A DNA stretch of 64,000 bases from Bradyrhizobium sp. 195 (lineage in GTDB: Bacteria > Pseudomonadota > Alphaproteobacteria > Rhizobiales > Xanthobacteraceae): NCBI RefSeq assembly GCF_023101665.1, contig NZ_CP082161.1:1922001-1986000 (forward strand), given 5' to 3'. The notes under the pieces were generated by a model, which made no database searches, was not told the DNA's origin, and saw only the letters and a list, made by a program, of their open reading frames with translations. The stretch's first letter is position 1. Every line of letters starts with the position of its first letter. The position numbers and the translations under genes are program-made. Below, in pieces: positions 16,866-25,890 of the stretch.

Positions 16866-17861
16866 TCACTCGTTGACGGCGTGGATCGCGGGTGCTGCCG
16901 CCGCCTCGTTGCGGTCGAAGCCGGCGCGCGTCTGCACCACATAGAGCGGGCGGCGCTTCACCTCGGCATGAATGCGGCCGACATAGAGTCCCACGATACC
17001 GGTCATCAGCATGTTGATTCCACACAGCAGGGATATGACGACGATTGTCGATGACCAGCCGGTGACGAGATGGCTGTCCTGGCCGAGCCACAACAGGATC
17101 ACCCAGCCGCCGTAGAGCAGGGCCAGTCCCGAGACCGTCAATCCGCACCAGATTGCAAGCCGCAAGGGCAAATCGGAAAAGCCGAGCGCGGCGTTCATCG
17201 CGAGCCGCACCATCTTGAACAGCGGATATTTGGTTTCGCCCGCTGCGCGCTCGAGGCGGTGGAAGGCGACCTCGGCCTGCCGGAAACCGAGCCAGGCGAT
17301 CATGCCGCGTACGAAGCGATCCTGCTCCGGCATCTGCCGAAGGGCCTCCAACACCTTGCGATCGATCAGGCGGAAGTCGCCGACATCGGCGGGGATGCCG
17401 ACAGAGGACATCTTGCCGAGAAGCCGATAGAATAGGTGAGCCGTCGCACGCTTGAATCGACTTTCGCCCTCGCGCGACAGGCGGCGGGCGTGGACGATGT
17501 CGTTGCCCTCCTTCCACTTCGCGATCAATTGCTCGATCACTTCCGGCGGGTCCTGCAGATCGGCATCCATGACGATGATCGCGTCGCCCTGCGTCGCGTC
17601 CATGCCAGCGGTGATGGCGATCTGATGGCCGAAATTTCGCGACAGGCCGATGTAGCGAAAGCGCGGATCGCGCGCGGCGAGCGCCCGTAGCACGATCGAG
17701 CTGGAATCGCTGCTGCCGTCGTCGACGAAGATCGCTTCCGCCGGTCCGTCGAGCCGGGACATGACCAGGTCGAGCCGGCGCAACAGGACCGGCAGCACGG
17801 CTTCCTCGTTGAACACGGGGATGACGAGGCTGTAGCGGATCGGTCTGGAATTGGCCGCCAT
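16866..17861 (-). CDS. GtrB/DPM-type family 2 glycosyltransferase (polyprenyl-phosphate sugar synthase)
   Basis: Family 2 glycosyltransferases of this type move a sugar from a nucleotide donor to a polyprenyl phosphate on the cytoplasmic face; the carrier is then flipped for use by membrane transferases. The 331-residue protein shows YSLVIPVFNEE at the N-terminus, AIFVDDGSSDSS near 45, the DADLQDPPE metal site near 97, and an ERAAGETKYPL acceptor loop. Two C-terminal transmembrane helices follow, ending in the typical IVGLYVGRIHAEVKRRP block. The gene lies directly upstream of the methyltransferase with an eight-base gap. The sugar is not predictable. Confidence 0.88.
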   Translation of the reverse strand: MAANSRPIRYSLVIPVFNEEAVLPVLLRRLDLVMSRLDGPAEAIFVDDGSSDSSSIVLRALAARDPRFRYIGLSRNFGHQIAITAGMDATQGDAIIVMDADLQDPPEVIEQLIAKWKEGNDIVHARRLSREGESRFKRATAHLFYRLLGKMSSVGIPADVGDFRLIDRKVLEALRQMPEQDRFVRGMIAWLGFRQAEVAFHRLERAAGETKYPLFKMVRLAMNAALGFSDLPLRLAIWCGLTVSGLALLYGGWVILLWLGQDSHLVTGWSSTIVVISLLCGINMLMTGIVGLYVGRIHAEVKRRPLYVVQTRAGFDRNEAAAAPAIHAVNE

Positions 17862-18012
17862 GCGAGAGATTCCAACTCGGTTGCAGGGCTTGAGCCTAGT
17901 TCACCGGTGGTTAAGGTCGCCTTGCCGCAGACGTTAAGGATCGAAAGCGCTGTGGCGCGTTTGCACCGAAAGGTGAACCGGGATTAACCATACGTGCAGC
18001 CGCGGCTTTGGC

Positions 18013-19566
18013 CTAGGACCCGCGGCGGATCTTGTAGAGGACAAATCGCTCTGAGATGTCCAACACCTCCAGCAGCTCGGGCAGCGGATTCGCCGCCGGC
18101 GGTCCGAGCACATAGAGATAGTCGTAGTCCAGGTACCAGGTGCGGATGAACGGCGGAACATCCGCCGGCGGTTGACGTGTCGCAATCGCGGTGAGCAGAC
18201 CCGACGGCACCGGCCCTCCGTAGGGAATGGCAAGACGGCGCACGGCCTCGCGTGCCCGCACCGGCTGCTTGCCCGCTTCCGTGAATAGATTGGGCACGAA
18301 CGCGTTGGCATAGTGCACGGCCAGCGTCGGCGCATAGTACATTGGGTACGAGGTGAGATCGGCGAACGGCGGGTCTCCATTGTCGCCGCTATCGCCGACG
18401 AGGATGCGGGAGCCGCGATCGATCTTGTGGAACGACTGGATCATGGCCGCATAGTCGGCGCGGTAAGGCAGCCATACTGCGAGGACGATGGCGAGATTGA
18501 TCAGTATGATGCCGCTGATCGCGGCGAGCGCAGCCATTCTCCACGCCGGGCTCGGCAGCGACAGCGAGCAGAAGGCCGGCAGGATCAAAGCCGCGGCGGG
18601 GATCACGCGAAGATCGGCGAACGAGGTCCCGAACAGTTTCGAGGGAATGACCAAGTAGAGCAGCGCAAAGCCGATCGCGAGCCAGATTCCGGTCGGCTCG
18701 AGCTTGAGGACGCCGCGCCTTGCGGCGAAAAGCAACGCGATCATCAGCGCCAGCCCGGTCACGGCCGAAGCCGTCAGACTGTAGCCATTCAGGATGCGCA
18801 GCGGCCAGACCGGCTTGAATCCAAAGAACCAGCTCGTCCCTTCGCTTCCGATCGTGCCCGCGGTCATTTGCATGATCCCAAACAACACAAGCGCCGGCAG
18901 GGCCAGCGCGCCGAGCCGCGCGGCCGCGACCCGGTACGGTATTCGCGGATGATGGATGCGCGAGAGTTCGTAGAGGCCAAGAGTCGCGCCGTAGATGCCG
19001 AGGGAGAAAAAATGCGCCGCATATAGCGCCGCAACGAAGAGCGTGTTGGCGAGGAGGCGCAGGGGCCATGGGCCTTCCGCCAGCATCAGATAGACGGCGA
19101 TGCCCCAGAGCGCGAGGCCAAGCCCGAACTCGAAATTCACGAAGCCCCAGCTGAACGGCAGACAGTAGAGGAAAGCGAGCGCAGCGAAGCCGGCAAGATG
19201 AACCCGGCCCTTCCGGACCCATTCGAGCAGCAGCGCGCCGGTGACGATCAGCAATTGGCTCAGCAGCAGAAACAGCCGTGTGGCGTTCTCGACGCTCATC
19301 AGCCGCGCCAGCTGCGGGACCAGCAGGTCCATTCCAAGGTTGGGATAAAACGCCCAGGCCACCTCGTAATGCGGATTGGCGTCGGGGGTGCCGCTCTGGC
19401 TCAGAATGTACATGCGCGCGAGGTGATTGGGATAATCGACCATCGCGGGAATGGGCGTCAGCAGCACCGGAAGGAACGAGACGGCCGCCAGCACTGCGAG
19501 AACGGCGATCGCCACGGACCGTTCTGAGCCAACGCGAGCCGGGGTCGTCAAGCCGAGAGGAGCCAT
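18013..19566 (-). CDS. Polytopic membrane protein, probable GT-C-type glycosyltransferase
   Basis: From ATG 19566 the product is 517 residues with about ten hydrophobic helices and a C-terminal soluble part. The first loop, after helix one, contains MVDYPNHLARMYIL, an acidic loop resembling the catalytic loop of GT-C glycosyltransferases. The start is uncertain, because no strong ribosome site precedes 19566 and the frame is open to 19701. The gene lies in the same orientation between the paralogue-B membrane protein and the GtrB-like enzyme, with gaps of 88 and 151 bp. Function is inferred from topology and context only. Confidence 0.6.
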   Translation of the reverse strand: MAPLGLTTPARVGSERSVAIAVLAVLAAVSFLPVLLTPIPAMVDYPNHLARMYILSQSGTPDANPHYEVAWAFYPNLGMDLLVPQLARLMSVENATRLFLLLSQLLIVTGALLLEWVRKGRVHLAGFAALAFLYCLPFSWGFVNFEFGLGLALWGIAVYLMLAEGPWPLRLLANTLFVAALYAAHFFSLGIYGATLGLYELSRIHHPRIPYRVAAARLGALALPALVLFGIMQMTAGTIGSEGTSWFFGFKPVWPLRILNGYSLTASAVTGLALMIALLFAARRGVLKLEPTGIWLAIGFALLYLVIPSKLFGTSFADLRVIPAAALILPAFCSLSLPSPAWRMAALAAISGIILINLAIVLAVWLPYRADYAAMIQSFHKIDRGSRILVGDSGDNGDPPFADLTSYPMYYAPTLAVHYANAFVPNLFTEAGKQPVRAREAVRRLAIPYGGPVPSGLLTAIATRQPPADVPPFIRTWYLDYDYLYVLGPPAANPLPELLEVLDISERFVLYKIRRGS

Positions 19567-19654
19567 GTCATGGGATGGCTGAGGTTCGAGGCGCGGCGTG
19601 GCGCATTTGACAGGATGTCTCACGGTTACGAATGAACACCCCTCAGGCCGGTTC

Positions 19655-21145
19655 TCACTTCGAGGGCGTCGCGGCGGCGCTGTCCGCATGATCCCGCACA
19701 TGGATCACGGCGATGTCGTCCGCATAGATCCGCTTCCAGCCCTTGAGCTGGTCGAGGATCTGCGGGCCCGGCGCATCGGCCACCAGAAGCGTCGCGTCGA
19801 TCTTGTACTCGTCGAGCAGGCGCGGCAGCAGCTCGGGCTTCTTGCCCTCCGTCGCCTTGAAGAAGTCCATGACGAATTTCTCGCCATAGAGTTCGGCGCG
19901 GCCGTCGACGAAGACCGGGATGTCGCGCGAGATCAGGTAGCCGCCGAACTGGTAGGCGTTGAAGATGCGCTGCACCTTGCGTTGCTCGAGCAGGTCGACC
20001 GCAGCAACCGGCGTCTGCGTCATCGTGAAGGTGAAGCGGTGGTGCCCCATGTAGAGCGACGTCGAGGTCCAGCTTGCCGCCACGATCATCAGCGCGCCGA
20101 GCGCTGTGACATAGCGGGCCGGCCAGCGGTCGGCACCAGTGGCGTCAGGCGCCGGGCGCGGGAACATCTGGCCCAGCGGCTTTGCCAGCACCAGCGGCAC
20201 TATGAACGCAAATGCCTCGATGCTCCTGACATGGGTCAGCGCGCTCCAGGTCAGGAACAGGATCAGGAAGATCCGGGGCGCCGACAGCACCAGGCCGCGA
20301 TAATAGCCGAATGCGATCAGGCCGAGCAGGGCGCCTTCGAACGAGGTGAAGGTGGCGAAGTTCGCCGGCATCCATTCGAAGATCAGCGACAGCAGCTCGC
20401 CAAGGCCGAGGATGTTGGTCGCGCCCTGCAGCGTCCGCCAGCCGTAAGGCGTGCAGCAGCTCGCGATCAGCGCGCCGACTCCGAACAGCACCCAGCGCAT
20501 GAACAGCCGAAGTCGTTGTCCCTTCTCGGCATGCTCGACCGCCTCGAGCGAGATCGGGCCGATCAGCGCCAGGCCCAGCACGAAGCCACCATGCAAATTG
20601 GCCCAGAGCGCCATCAGCGGCAGCCAGGTCCAGGACGGCGCGCTCCTGCGGTCGGCGGCTCCCATCAGCAGGCCGCACCACGCCACCAGGACAGGCAGCG
20701 CCAGGATATGCGGTCGCGCCAGCACGTGATGGATCGATAGCAGCAACGCCAGCATCGCGAACAGCACGGCGCGCGGCGCCTCGATCTGCGCGTCGAGCAG
20801 ATAGACGAAGATTGCGAGCGTGAGCGCAACCGCGACCGCGGTGAGGATGACGGGACCTGCCCAGCCCCATTGCGCATGGGAGAAGGCGAACAGCACCTGC
20901 GACAGCCATGACGTCGAAATCCACGGCGCGCCGGTTCGCGTGAAGGAATAGAAGTCGGTGGTGGGCATGGCGCCGTGATCGAGGATCCACTGCCCGATCT
21001 TGATCTGCCAGAACGAGTCGGAATCCTGAAGCAGCGTGTCGCCGAGATAGAGGTAGAACAGATAGGCGCCGGCACCGACGCACAGCGGCACCAGGGCCCT
21101 CGCGCGACTCTGCACCGCGATGCTGTTGGCAAAGGAAAGGGACAT
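19655..21145 (-). CDS. Polytopic membrane protein with C-terminal soluble domain (GT-C-like), paralogue B
   Basis: This 496-residue protein is clearly related to that at 14727-16172. Shared blocks are DSDSFWQIKIGQWI, FYSFTRTGAPWIS, ARPH, LWANLHGGFVLGLALIGP and the C-terminal YQFGGYLISRDIPVFVDGRAELYG. About ten transmembrane helices are followed by a soluble domain of roughly 120 residues. ATG 21145 has a GAGG box upstream; the frame stays open to 21364, but the added residues are Arg-rich and unlike a membrane protein N-terminus. It heads a minus-strand run of four genes ending with the methyltransferase. A transferase using polyprenyl-linked sugar is the working inference. Confidence 0.65.
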   Translation of the reverse strand: MSLSFANSIAVQSRARALVPLCVGAGAYLFYLYLGDTLLQDSDSFWQIKIGQWILDHGAMPTTDFYSFTRTGAPWISTSWLSQVLFAFSHAQWGWAGPVILTAVAVALTLAIFVYLLDAQIEAPRAVLFAMLALLLSIHHVLARPHILALPVLVAWCGLLMGAADRRSAPSWTWLPLMALWANLHGGFVLGLALIGPISLEAVEHAEKGQRLRLFMRWVLFGVGALIASCCTPYGWRTLQGATNILGLGELLSLIFEWMPANFATFTSFEGALLGLIAFGYYRGLVLSAPRIFLILFLTWSALTHVRSIEAFAFIVPLVLAKPLGQMFPRPAPDATGADRWPARYVTALGALMIVAASWTSTSLYMGHHRFTFTMTQTPVAAVDLLEQRKVQRIFNAYQFGGYLISRDIPVFVDGRAELYGEKFVMDFFKATEGKKPELLPRLLDEYKIDATLLVADAPGPQILDQLKGWKRIYADDIAVIHVRDHADSAAATPSK

Positions 21146-21561
21146 GCCGCCTCGTCGTCCTGTTGTTCTTGTCGTCGAGCACGATCCGGACCCGGAGGGC
21201 CGCGTTAGCGCAAAGTAGGTCGCGGCGTTTCCGAGAAGATCGTGCCCAACAATAACCCGAAGCGCGATGAACCATTCGTCTCGTCGCGCTTCAGTCCGAG
21301 CGGGCAGCATTGGACCACGGCGGTCATAACTTCGGGTAAACCGGCCGCGCCATGCCGGTTTCATGTCCCGACAATTTAACGGATTGTTTTGGATTTCGAT
21401 TTACCATCGGCGAATACACGCAACCCGCCAGCTGTTTACGCAGTCGAATTAACTGCGGCGCAATTCTTTGCCCCTACGTTCGGTTTCATGGTCGGGCGGC
21501 GCTGGGAAGCCGAAAAGACCGGATCAGTTGTAAGCCTCGTGTACTCATTTGGAGCACTTCT
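21146..21561. other. 416-bp divergent intergenic region before flp
   Basis: This region should hold promoters for the minus-strand membrane protein run and the plus-strand pilin. One dyad is visible, AAACCGGC / GCCGGTTT at 21338-21361 with an eight-base spacer. No gene is supported. Confidence 0.5.
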
Positions 21562-21726
21562 ATGAAGAACCTCGTTGCGCGTTTCGTGAAGGATGAATCC
21601 GGCGCCACCGCCATTGAATACGGTCTGATCGCTGCCGGCATCGCGCTGGCGATCATCACCGTCGTCAACAATCTCGGCACCACGCTGAACACCAAGTTCA
21701 CCTCGATCTCGACCAGCCTCAAGTAA
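21562..21726 (+). CDS. Flp family type IVb pilin
   Basis: This 54-residue protein is a Flp/Fap prepilin. The leader ends before the ESGATAIEYGLIAAGIALAI segment, which has the Glu-Tyr pair characteristic of Flp pilins, and one hydrophobic helix follows. Tad-type secretion machinery would process and assemble it into adhesive bundles. GGAG lies eight bases before the ATG, and a strong terminator follows 24 bp after the stop, so it is a single-gene unit. No prepilin peptidase, CpaF-type ATPase or other tad/cpa gene is present here, so assembly must depend on genes elsewhere. Confidence 0.93.
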   Translation: MKNLVARFVKDESGATAIEYGLIAAGIALAIITVVNNLGTTLNTKFTSISTSLK

Positions 21727-21750
21727 GGCCGGACGAACCAGAGATTTCCG

Positions 21751-21784
21751 AGAGCCCCGTCATCGACGGGGCTCTCTTCTTTTG
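21751..21784 (+). terminator. Rho-independent terminator after flp
   Basis: A perfect 11-bp stem AGAGCCCCGTC (21751-21761) / GACGGGGCTCT (21765-21775) with an ATC loop is followed by CTTCTTTTG. Confidence 0.88.
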
Positions 21785-21934
21785 TGCGAAGCTTCTCAGT
21801 TCACCTTCTCAGTTCTCTTGGGCGAGACTTGCCAGTCCCGTCGACGATGCCGGAGAGCGGCGCGACCTTCTCTTGGCTGACGCTCCGGTCCGCTCGCCGC
21901 GACGCGTCACGCATTTCCTATCTTGTCATTCACC

Positions 21935-21950
21935 CTGAATAGTTGTTCAG
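21935..21950. promoter_or_regulatory. Short dyad upstream of the TetR gene (weak operator candidate)
   Basis: CTGAA and TTCAG flank a six-base centre about 86 bp before the TetR-family start. The arms are short, so this could be chance. Apart from this dyad and the flp terminator, the 309-bp gap 21727-22035 holds nothing I can identify. Confidence 0.25.
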
Positions 21951-22035
21951 TCCTTGCGGGGCGATTTGCATCTTTTGCGTGACGAAGCGTTCGGCCGCAG
22001 GGCGTGCGGCAGGCGTGTGGGACAGGAAGCGCGCC

Positions 22036-22716
22036 ATGGTTTATCGGCGGACGCATCAAGTGGTTAAGCGCCTCGCGGCGCGGCGCAGCGCGATTCTAAC
22101 GGCGGCGCGGGAGACGGCGGCGGAAGGCGGGATGGCGGCGGTGCAGATCGCGCCGGTCGCGGTCCGGGCCAATGTCGCGGCCGGTACGGTCTACCGTTAC
22201 TTTCCCTCCAAGGCCGAGCTGATCTCCGAATTGATTGCCGAGGTCTCCCGCGACGAGCTCGCGGCGATCCGCCGGGCGGCCGATGCCGCGCCGGGACCAT
22301 CCTCGGCGTTGGCCGCTGCCGTGACGACCGTGGCGGTCCATACCCTGTCGCAGCGCAGGCTAGCCTGGGGCATCCTGGCCGAGCCCGTCGATGTCGATGT
22401 CAGCGCCTCCAGGCTTGCCAGCCGGCGCGAGATCGCAGGAGAGATCGCATCCCGGATCGACGCTGCGGTGCGTGCCGGTCACCTGCCGGCGCAAGACACT
22501 GCGCTCGCCGCCACCGCGTTGCTCGGCGCGCTGCATGAGGCCCTGGTCGGGCCACTAGCGCCCGACAATCTCGACGATCCCGTCAAGATGCGCGACGCGG
22601 TGCAGACCGTGACGCTGCTGGCACTGCGGGCGGTCGGCGTCATGGACGCCCGCGCCCGTGGCCTGGTGGTGCAGCAGACGTTGCTGCCGACGACGAAGGC
22701 GCTGGTTGGCGCGTAA
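22036..22716 (+). CDS. TetR/AcrR family transcriptional regulator
   Basis: This 226-residue protein has the TetR N-terminal helix-turn-helix. The recognition region VRANVAAGTVYRYFPSKAEL (about residues 46-65) is diagnostic, followed by an all-helical ligand-binding domain. Its ligand and targets cannot be inferred. It stands alone between the flp pilin and convergent pyk, so autoregulation or control of a distant target is more likely than control of an adjacent operon. ATG 22036 was chosen because the HTH then begins at the normal distance; the frame extends upstream to 21943. Confidence 0.88.
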   Translation: MVYRRTHQVVKRLAARRSAILTAARETAAEGGMAAVQIAPVAVRANVAAGTVYRYFPSKAELISELIAEVSRDELAAIRRAADAAPGPSSALAAAVTTVAVHTLSQRRLAWGILAEPVDVDVSASRLASRREIAGEIASRIDAAVRAGHLPAQDTALAATALLGALHEALVGPLAPDNLDDPVKMRDAVQTVTLLALRAVGVMDARARGLVVQQTLLPTTKALVGA

Positions 22717-22750
22717 AATCGGCCGCGCGACCGGCGCTGCAGCCTGACCC

Positions 22751-22781
22751 TGCTCAGGTCGTTGACTGAGCAAGCCTTTTT
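22751..22781 (+). terminator. Probable terminator after the TetR gene
   Basis: TGCTCAG (22751-22757) pairs with CTGAGCA (22766-22772) around an eight-base loop and is followed by AGCCTTTTT. It lies 34 bases after the stop. Confidence 0.6.
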
Positions 22782-22867
22782 GCAGGACCGCAGCAAGCTT
22801 GCCGGAAGCCCCGGCTACTTTGCATGGGGTTGTTTTTCGACTTTTTGTTTGGCGGGCCCTTGAGGAC

Positions 22868-24304
22868 CTAAATGTTCGCGTCGCCCTCGGGGCCGACCGA
22901 GGCGATACGCACCATGTTGGTGGTGCCGGGGATGCCGAGCGGGACGCCGGCGACGATGATCACGCGCTGGCCGGCGCGGACGAAGCCGTCCCGGAACGCG
23001 ATCTGGCCAGCGCGGCCCACCATGTCGTCCTGATCGCGCGCGTCCTCCGCCACCACGCAATGCACGCCCCAGACCACCGCGAGCCGGCGGCCGGCGGCGA
23101 TGTTCGGGGTGATCGCCACGATCGGCGGCTTCGGCCGTTCGCGCGCGACACGCACGGCGGTCGAGCCCGAGCTGGTCCAGCAGATCAAGGCGGGCAAATC
23201 GAGCGTCTCGGCGATCTGCCGTGCGGCATCCGCGATGGCATCGCCGGCGGTCGATTCCGGCGTGGGGCGCTGCGCCGTGATCACCGAGCGGTAGGTCGGG
23301 TCGCGCTCGACCTCCTCGCCGATGCGGTTCATGGTCGAGACCGCCTCGACCGGAAATTTGCCGGCCGCCGATTCCGCCGACAGCATGATGGCGTCGGCGC
23401 CCTCATAGACGGCGGTGGCGACGTCCGAGACTTCGGCGCGGGTCGGCACCGGCGACTGGATCATCGATTCCAGCATCTGGGTCGCGACCACCACCGGCTT
23501 GCCGGCACGGCGCGCCATCCGCGTCATCTGCTTCTGCAGGCTCGGCACGCGCTCGAGCGGCAGCTCGACGCCGAGGTCGCCGCGCGCCACCATCAGCGCA
23601 TCGGAGGCCTCGATGATGTCGGCGAGGCGGTCGATCGCCTGCGGCTTCTCGATCTTGGCCATCACGGCGGCGCGGCCGCGGATCATCTTCTTGGCTTCGA
23701 GCACGTCGTCGGCGCGCTGCACGAAGGACAGCGCGATCCAGTCGACGCCGGTGACGAGCGCCGCCTCGAGGTCGGCGCGATCCTTCGACGTCATGGCGGA
23801 GACCGCCAGGTCGGTGTCGGGCAGGCTGACGCCCTTGCGGTCGCTCATCTTGCCGCCGACCACGACACGCGTCACCGCGTGTTCCTTGGAGGTTTCCTCC
23901 GCGATCAGGCGCACCTTGCCGTCGTCGAGCAGCAGCGCGTGGCCGGGCCGCAGCGCCGCCAGGATCTCCGGATGCGGCAGGTGGACGCGCGTGGTATCGC
24001 CGGGCGCCTTGTCGGAATCGAGCGTGAAGGTCTGGCCGTTCTGGAGCTGGACCGAGCCTTCGGCGAAGGCCCCGAGCCTGAGCTTCGGGCCCTGGAGATC
24101 GACCAGGATGCCGATCGGCCGGCCGTAGCTGCTCTCGACGTTGCGGATCGTCGCCACCAGCTCCCGCATCTTGTCATGCGGGGTGTGGCTCATGTTGATG
24201 CGAAACAGGTCGGCGCCGGCCTCGAACAGGCGGCGGATCATCGCGAGATCTGAAGAGGCCGGTCCCAGGGTCGCGAGAATCTTGATACGGCGAAGACGCC
24301 TCAT
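22868..24304 (-). CDS. pyk: Pyruvate kinase
   Basis: Pyruvate kinase converts phosphoenolpyruvate and ADP to pyruvate and ATP at the end of glycolysis. The 478-residue protein is full length. It has TLGPASS and FRINMSH at the N-terminus, GILVDLQGPKLRLG, the catalytic block VMAKIEKPQA, MVARGDLGVELP and VATQMLESM. A C-terminal allosteric-type domain includes ICWTSSGSTAVRVARERP. It overlaps the upstream DUF1036 gene by four bases (ATGA), so the two are translationally coupled. The order pyk - DUF1036 - DUF1244 - GapR is one I recall from other Rhizobiales. Confidence 0.98.
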   Translation of the reverse strand: MRRLRRIKILATLGPASSDLAMIRRLFEAGADLFRINMSHTPHDKMRELVATIRNVESSYGRPIGILVDLQGPKLRLGAFAEGSVQLQNGQTFTLDSDKAPGDTTRVHLPHPEILAALRPGHALLLDDGKVRLIAEETSKEHAVTRVVVGGKMSDRKGVSLPDTDLAVSAMTSKDRADLEAALVTGVDWIALSFVQRADDVLEAKKMIRGRAAVMAKIEKPQAIDRLADIIEASDALMVARGDLGVELPLERVPSLQKQMTRMARRAGKPVVVATQMLESMIQSPVPTRAEVSDVATAVYEGADAIMLSAESAAGKFPVEAVSTMNRIGEEVERDPTYRSVITAQRPTPESTAGDAIADAARQIAETLDLPALICWTSSGSTAVRVARERPKPPIVAITPNIAAGRRLAVVWGVHCVVAEDARDQDDMVGRAGQIAFRDGFVRAGQRVIIVAGVPLGIPGTTNMVRIASVGPEGDANI

Positions 24305-24894
24305 GGCTTACTTCCAGACGGTGGCGAGGGAGCTGGCGGGAGGCCAGGCGCGGCGGGGGGCGTACCACCGGGCGGGCTATTGGGCAAACCCGGAACCCCG
24401 CCCGGGCCGACCGGACCAGGCAGGCCGGGTACGCGTTGTTGCGCGGGCTGTTCGTTGGCGTCGGTCAACTGCACCGTCCACGCCCGCTGCTCGCCGGTGT
24501 CGACCTCGAAATAGCCGGTCCGGTCATAGCCGCGCGCGAGGCAATCCTCGGTGCCGCGGATGGTGAACTCCTTGTCGCGCGAGCACATGAAGGCCTGCCC
24601 CGACCACTCGCCGCCGCGGTCATAGTCGATCGCGTAGATGTAATAATATCGGGCGACCAGCGTTCCCCGCAGCAGGGTCTCGCAGGAACGGGACGAGATA
24701 TTCCACCAGCCTTCGGTGGTCCAGCCCTCGGCGTCCTTGTAGCCGAGCGCAATGCCGACCCGGCTCGAGGTGTTGTTGCAGAGGCGGAAATCGGCGGAGG
24801 CCGGACTGGCACAAAGACACAGCAAGGCGATCACCAGCACCGGGACCAACCGGGCGAGCAGGCGAAGCGGGGAGCGGGGAGATTCGGCAATCAT
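24301..24894 (-). CDS. DUF1036 domain-containing exported protein
   Basis: This 197-residue protein has a signal peptide (helix 14-34, ending ASA-D) and a DUF1036 domain: FRLCNNTSSRVGIALGY, GWTTEGWWNIS, SCETLL, and paired Cys residues in MCSRDKEF and EDCLARGY. A Pro/Gly-rich tail (about 150-197) follows. The biochemical role of the family is not known to me. The four-base overlap with pyk indicates co-transcription, although a periplasmic protein and a glycolytic enzyme have no obvious functional link. The conserved Cys pairs suggest disulfides in the periplasm. Confidence 0.88.
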   Translation of the reverse strand: MIAESPRSPLRLLARLVPVLVIALLCLCASPASADFRLCNNTSSRVGIALGYKDAEGWTTEGWWNISSRSCETLLRGTLVARYYYIYAIDYDRGGEWSGQAFMCSRDKEFTIRGTEDCLARGYDRTGYFEVDTGEQRAWTVQLTDANEQPAQQRVPGLPGPVGPGGVPGLPNSPPGGTPPAAPGLPPAPSPPSGSKP

Positions 24895-25080
24895 TGTCGC
24901 GGTAGCTATACCAGATCATTGACGATTTGGCGTAAGGCCGGGAACGGCCCCAAGCGAGCGGCAATTCCGTCGTCGGGCCGGTTTGCGCCGGGATATGGCA
25001 AAATCTGTGACAGGGCCCACCTGATCCCGTAAGGGTGACCTCCATCGGGTCAGGCCCAAGGGATACCAAGGGATACAGAC

Positions 25081-25386
25081 ATGGCAATCGACGACAAAAC
25101 CAGAACGGAACTCGAGGCGGCCGCTTTCCGCCGCCTGGTCGATCATCTGAAGACGCGAACGGATGTCCAGAACATCGACCTGATGAATCTCGCGGGTTTC
25201 TGCCGCAACTGCCTGTCCAACTGGCTCAAGGAAGCCGCGGACGCCCAAGGCGTCGCCTTGAGCAAGGACGAGAGCCGGGAGGCCGTCTACGGCATGCCCT
25301 ATGAGACCTGGAAGTCGAAATACCAGGGCACGGCCACGCCCGAGCAGCTCGAGACGATGAAGAAGGTCCATCCCCACGGGCATTGA
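25081..25386 (+). CDS. DUF1244 domain-containing protein
   Basis: This 101-residue cytosolic protein belongs to DUF1244, small helical proteins conserved in alpha- and gammaproteobacteria. The characteristic block is NLAGFCRNCLSNWLKEAA (about 40-57), followed by AVYGMPYETWKSKYQ. The two Cys residues in FCRNC and the His-rich C-terminus (HPHGH) could bind metal, but I know of no demonstrated activity. It is divergent from the pyk-DUF1036 pair and precedes gapR in the same orientation. Confidence 0.93.
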   Translation: MAIDDKTRTELEAAAFRRLVDHLKTRTDVQNIDLMNLAGFCRNCLSNWLKEAADAQGVALSKDESREAVYGMPYETWKSKYQGTATPEQLETMKKVHPHGH

Positions 25387-25590
25387 GCAGCCTCGGCCCG
25401 ACCTCGCCGCGCGCTGAGTCGCACCACACAACAGGTTTCTTTGAGCTGCCGCAGGAAGGTGTGGGCGCGCTGTGGACGAGCGCGATGCTTGCTTGAACGA
25501 GGGGGACGCCAACCCTAAGGGTTCTACCCAGCACGCGCGGTGAGGATGCCGGCGTCACCTCGTTTTGCCAGTTCCATTGGGAGTACCTAG

Positions 25591-25863
25591 ATGGCCACCT
25601 CCGCCGCCGTCCGCGACGACGAGCCCGCGACGAAATTTGCCAAGGACCAGCTCAAGTCCATCATCGAGCGCATCGAGCGGCTGGAGGAAGAGAAGAAGGC
25701 GATCTCCGACGACATTCGCGACGTCTATGCCGAGAGCAAAGGCAACGGCTACGACGTCAAGGCGCTGCGCACCATCGTGCGCATGCGCAAGCAGGACCCG
25801 AACGAGCGGGCCGAGGCCGAGACCATTCTCGAAACCTACATGCAGGCGCTCGGAATGCTCTGA
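25591..25863 (+). CDS. gapR: Nucleoid-associated protein GapR (DUF2312)
   Basis: GapR (DUF2312) is a small DNA-binding protein. In Caulobacter it binds AT-rich and overtwisted DNA and supports replication by aiding topoisomerases. This 90-residue homologue has the expected length and sequence: [20 protein letters not shown], then [15 protein letters not shown] and the [14 protein letters not shown] block, with a mainly coiled-coil helix pattern. The stop is followed by a 7-bp hairpin with a TTGG loop (25861-25878), then a short repeat element. The role here is inferred from the Caulobacter protein. Confidence 0.92.
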   Translation: MATSAAVRDDEPATKFAKDQLKSIIERIERLEEEKKAISDDIRDVYAESKGNGYDVKALRTIVRMRKQDPNERAEAETILETYMQALGML

Positions 25864-25890
25864 GGCGTTGGCGCCTCAAGCATTGCTGAC

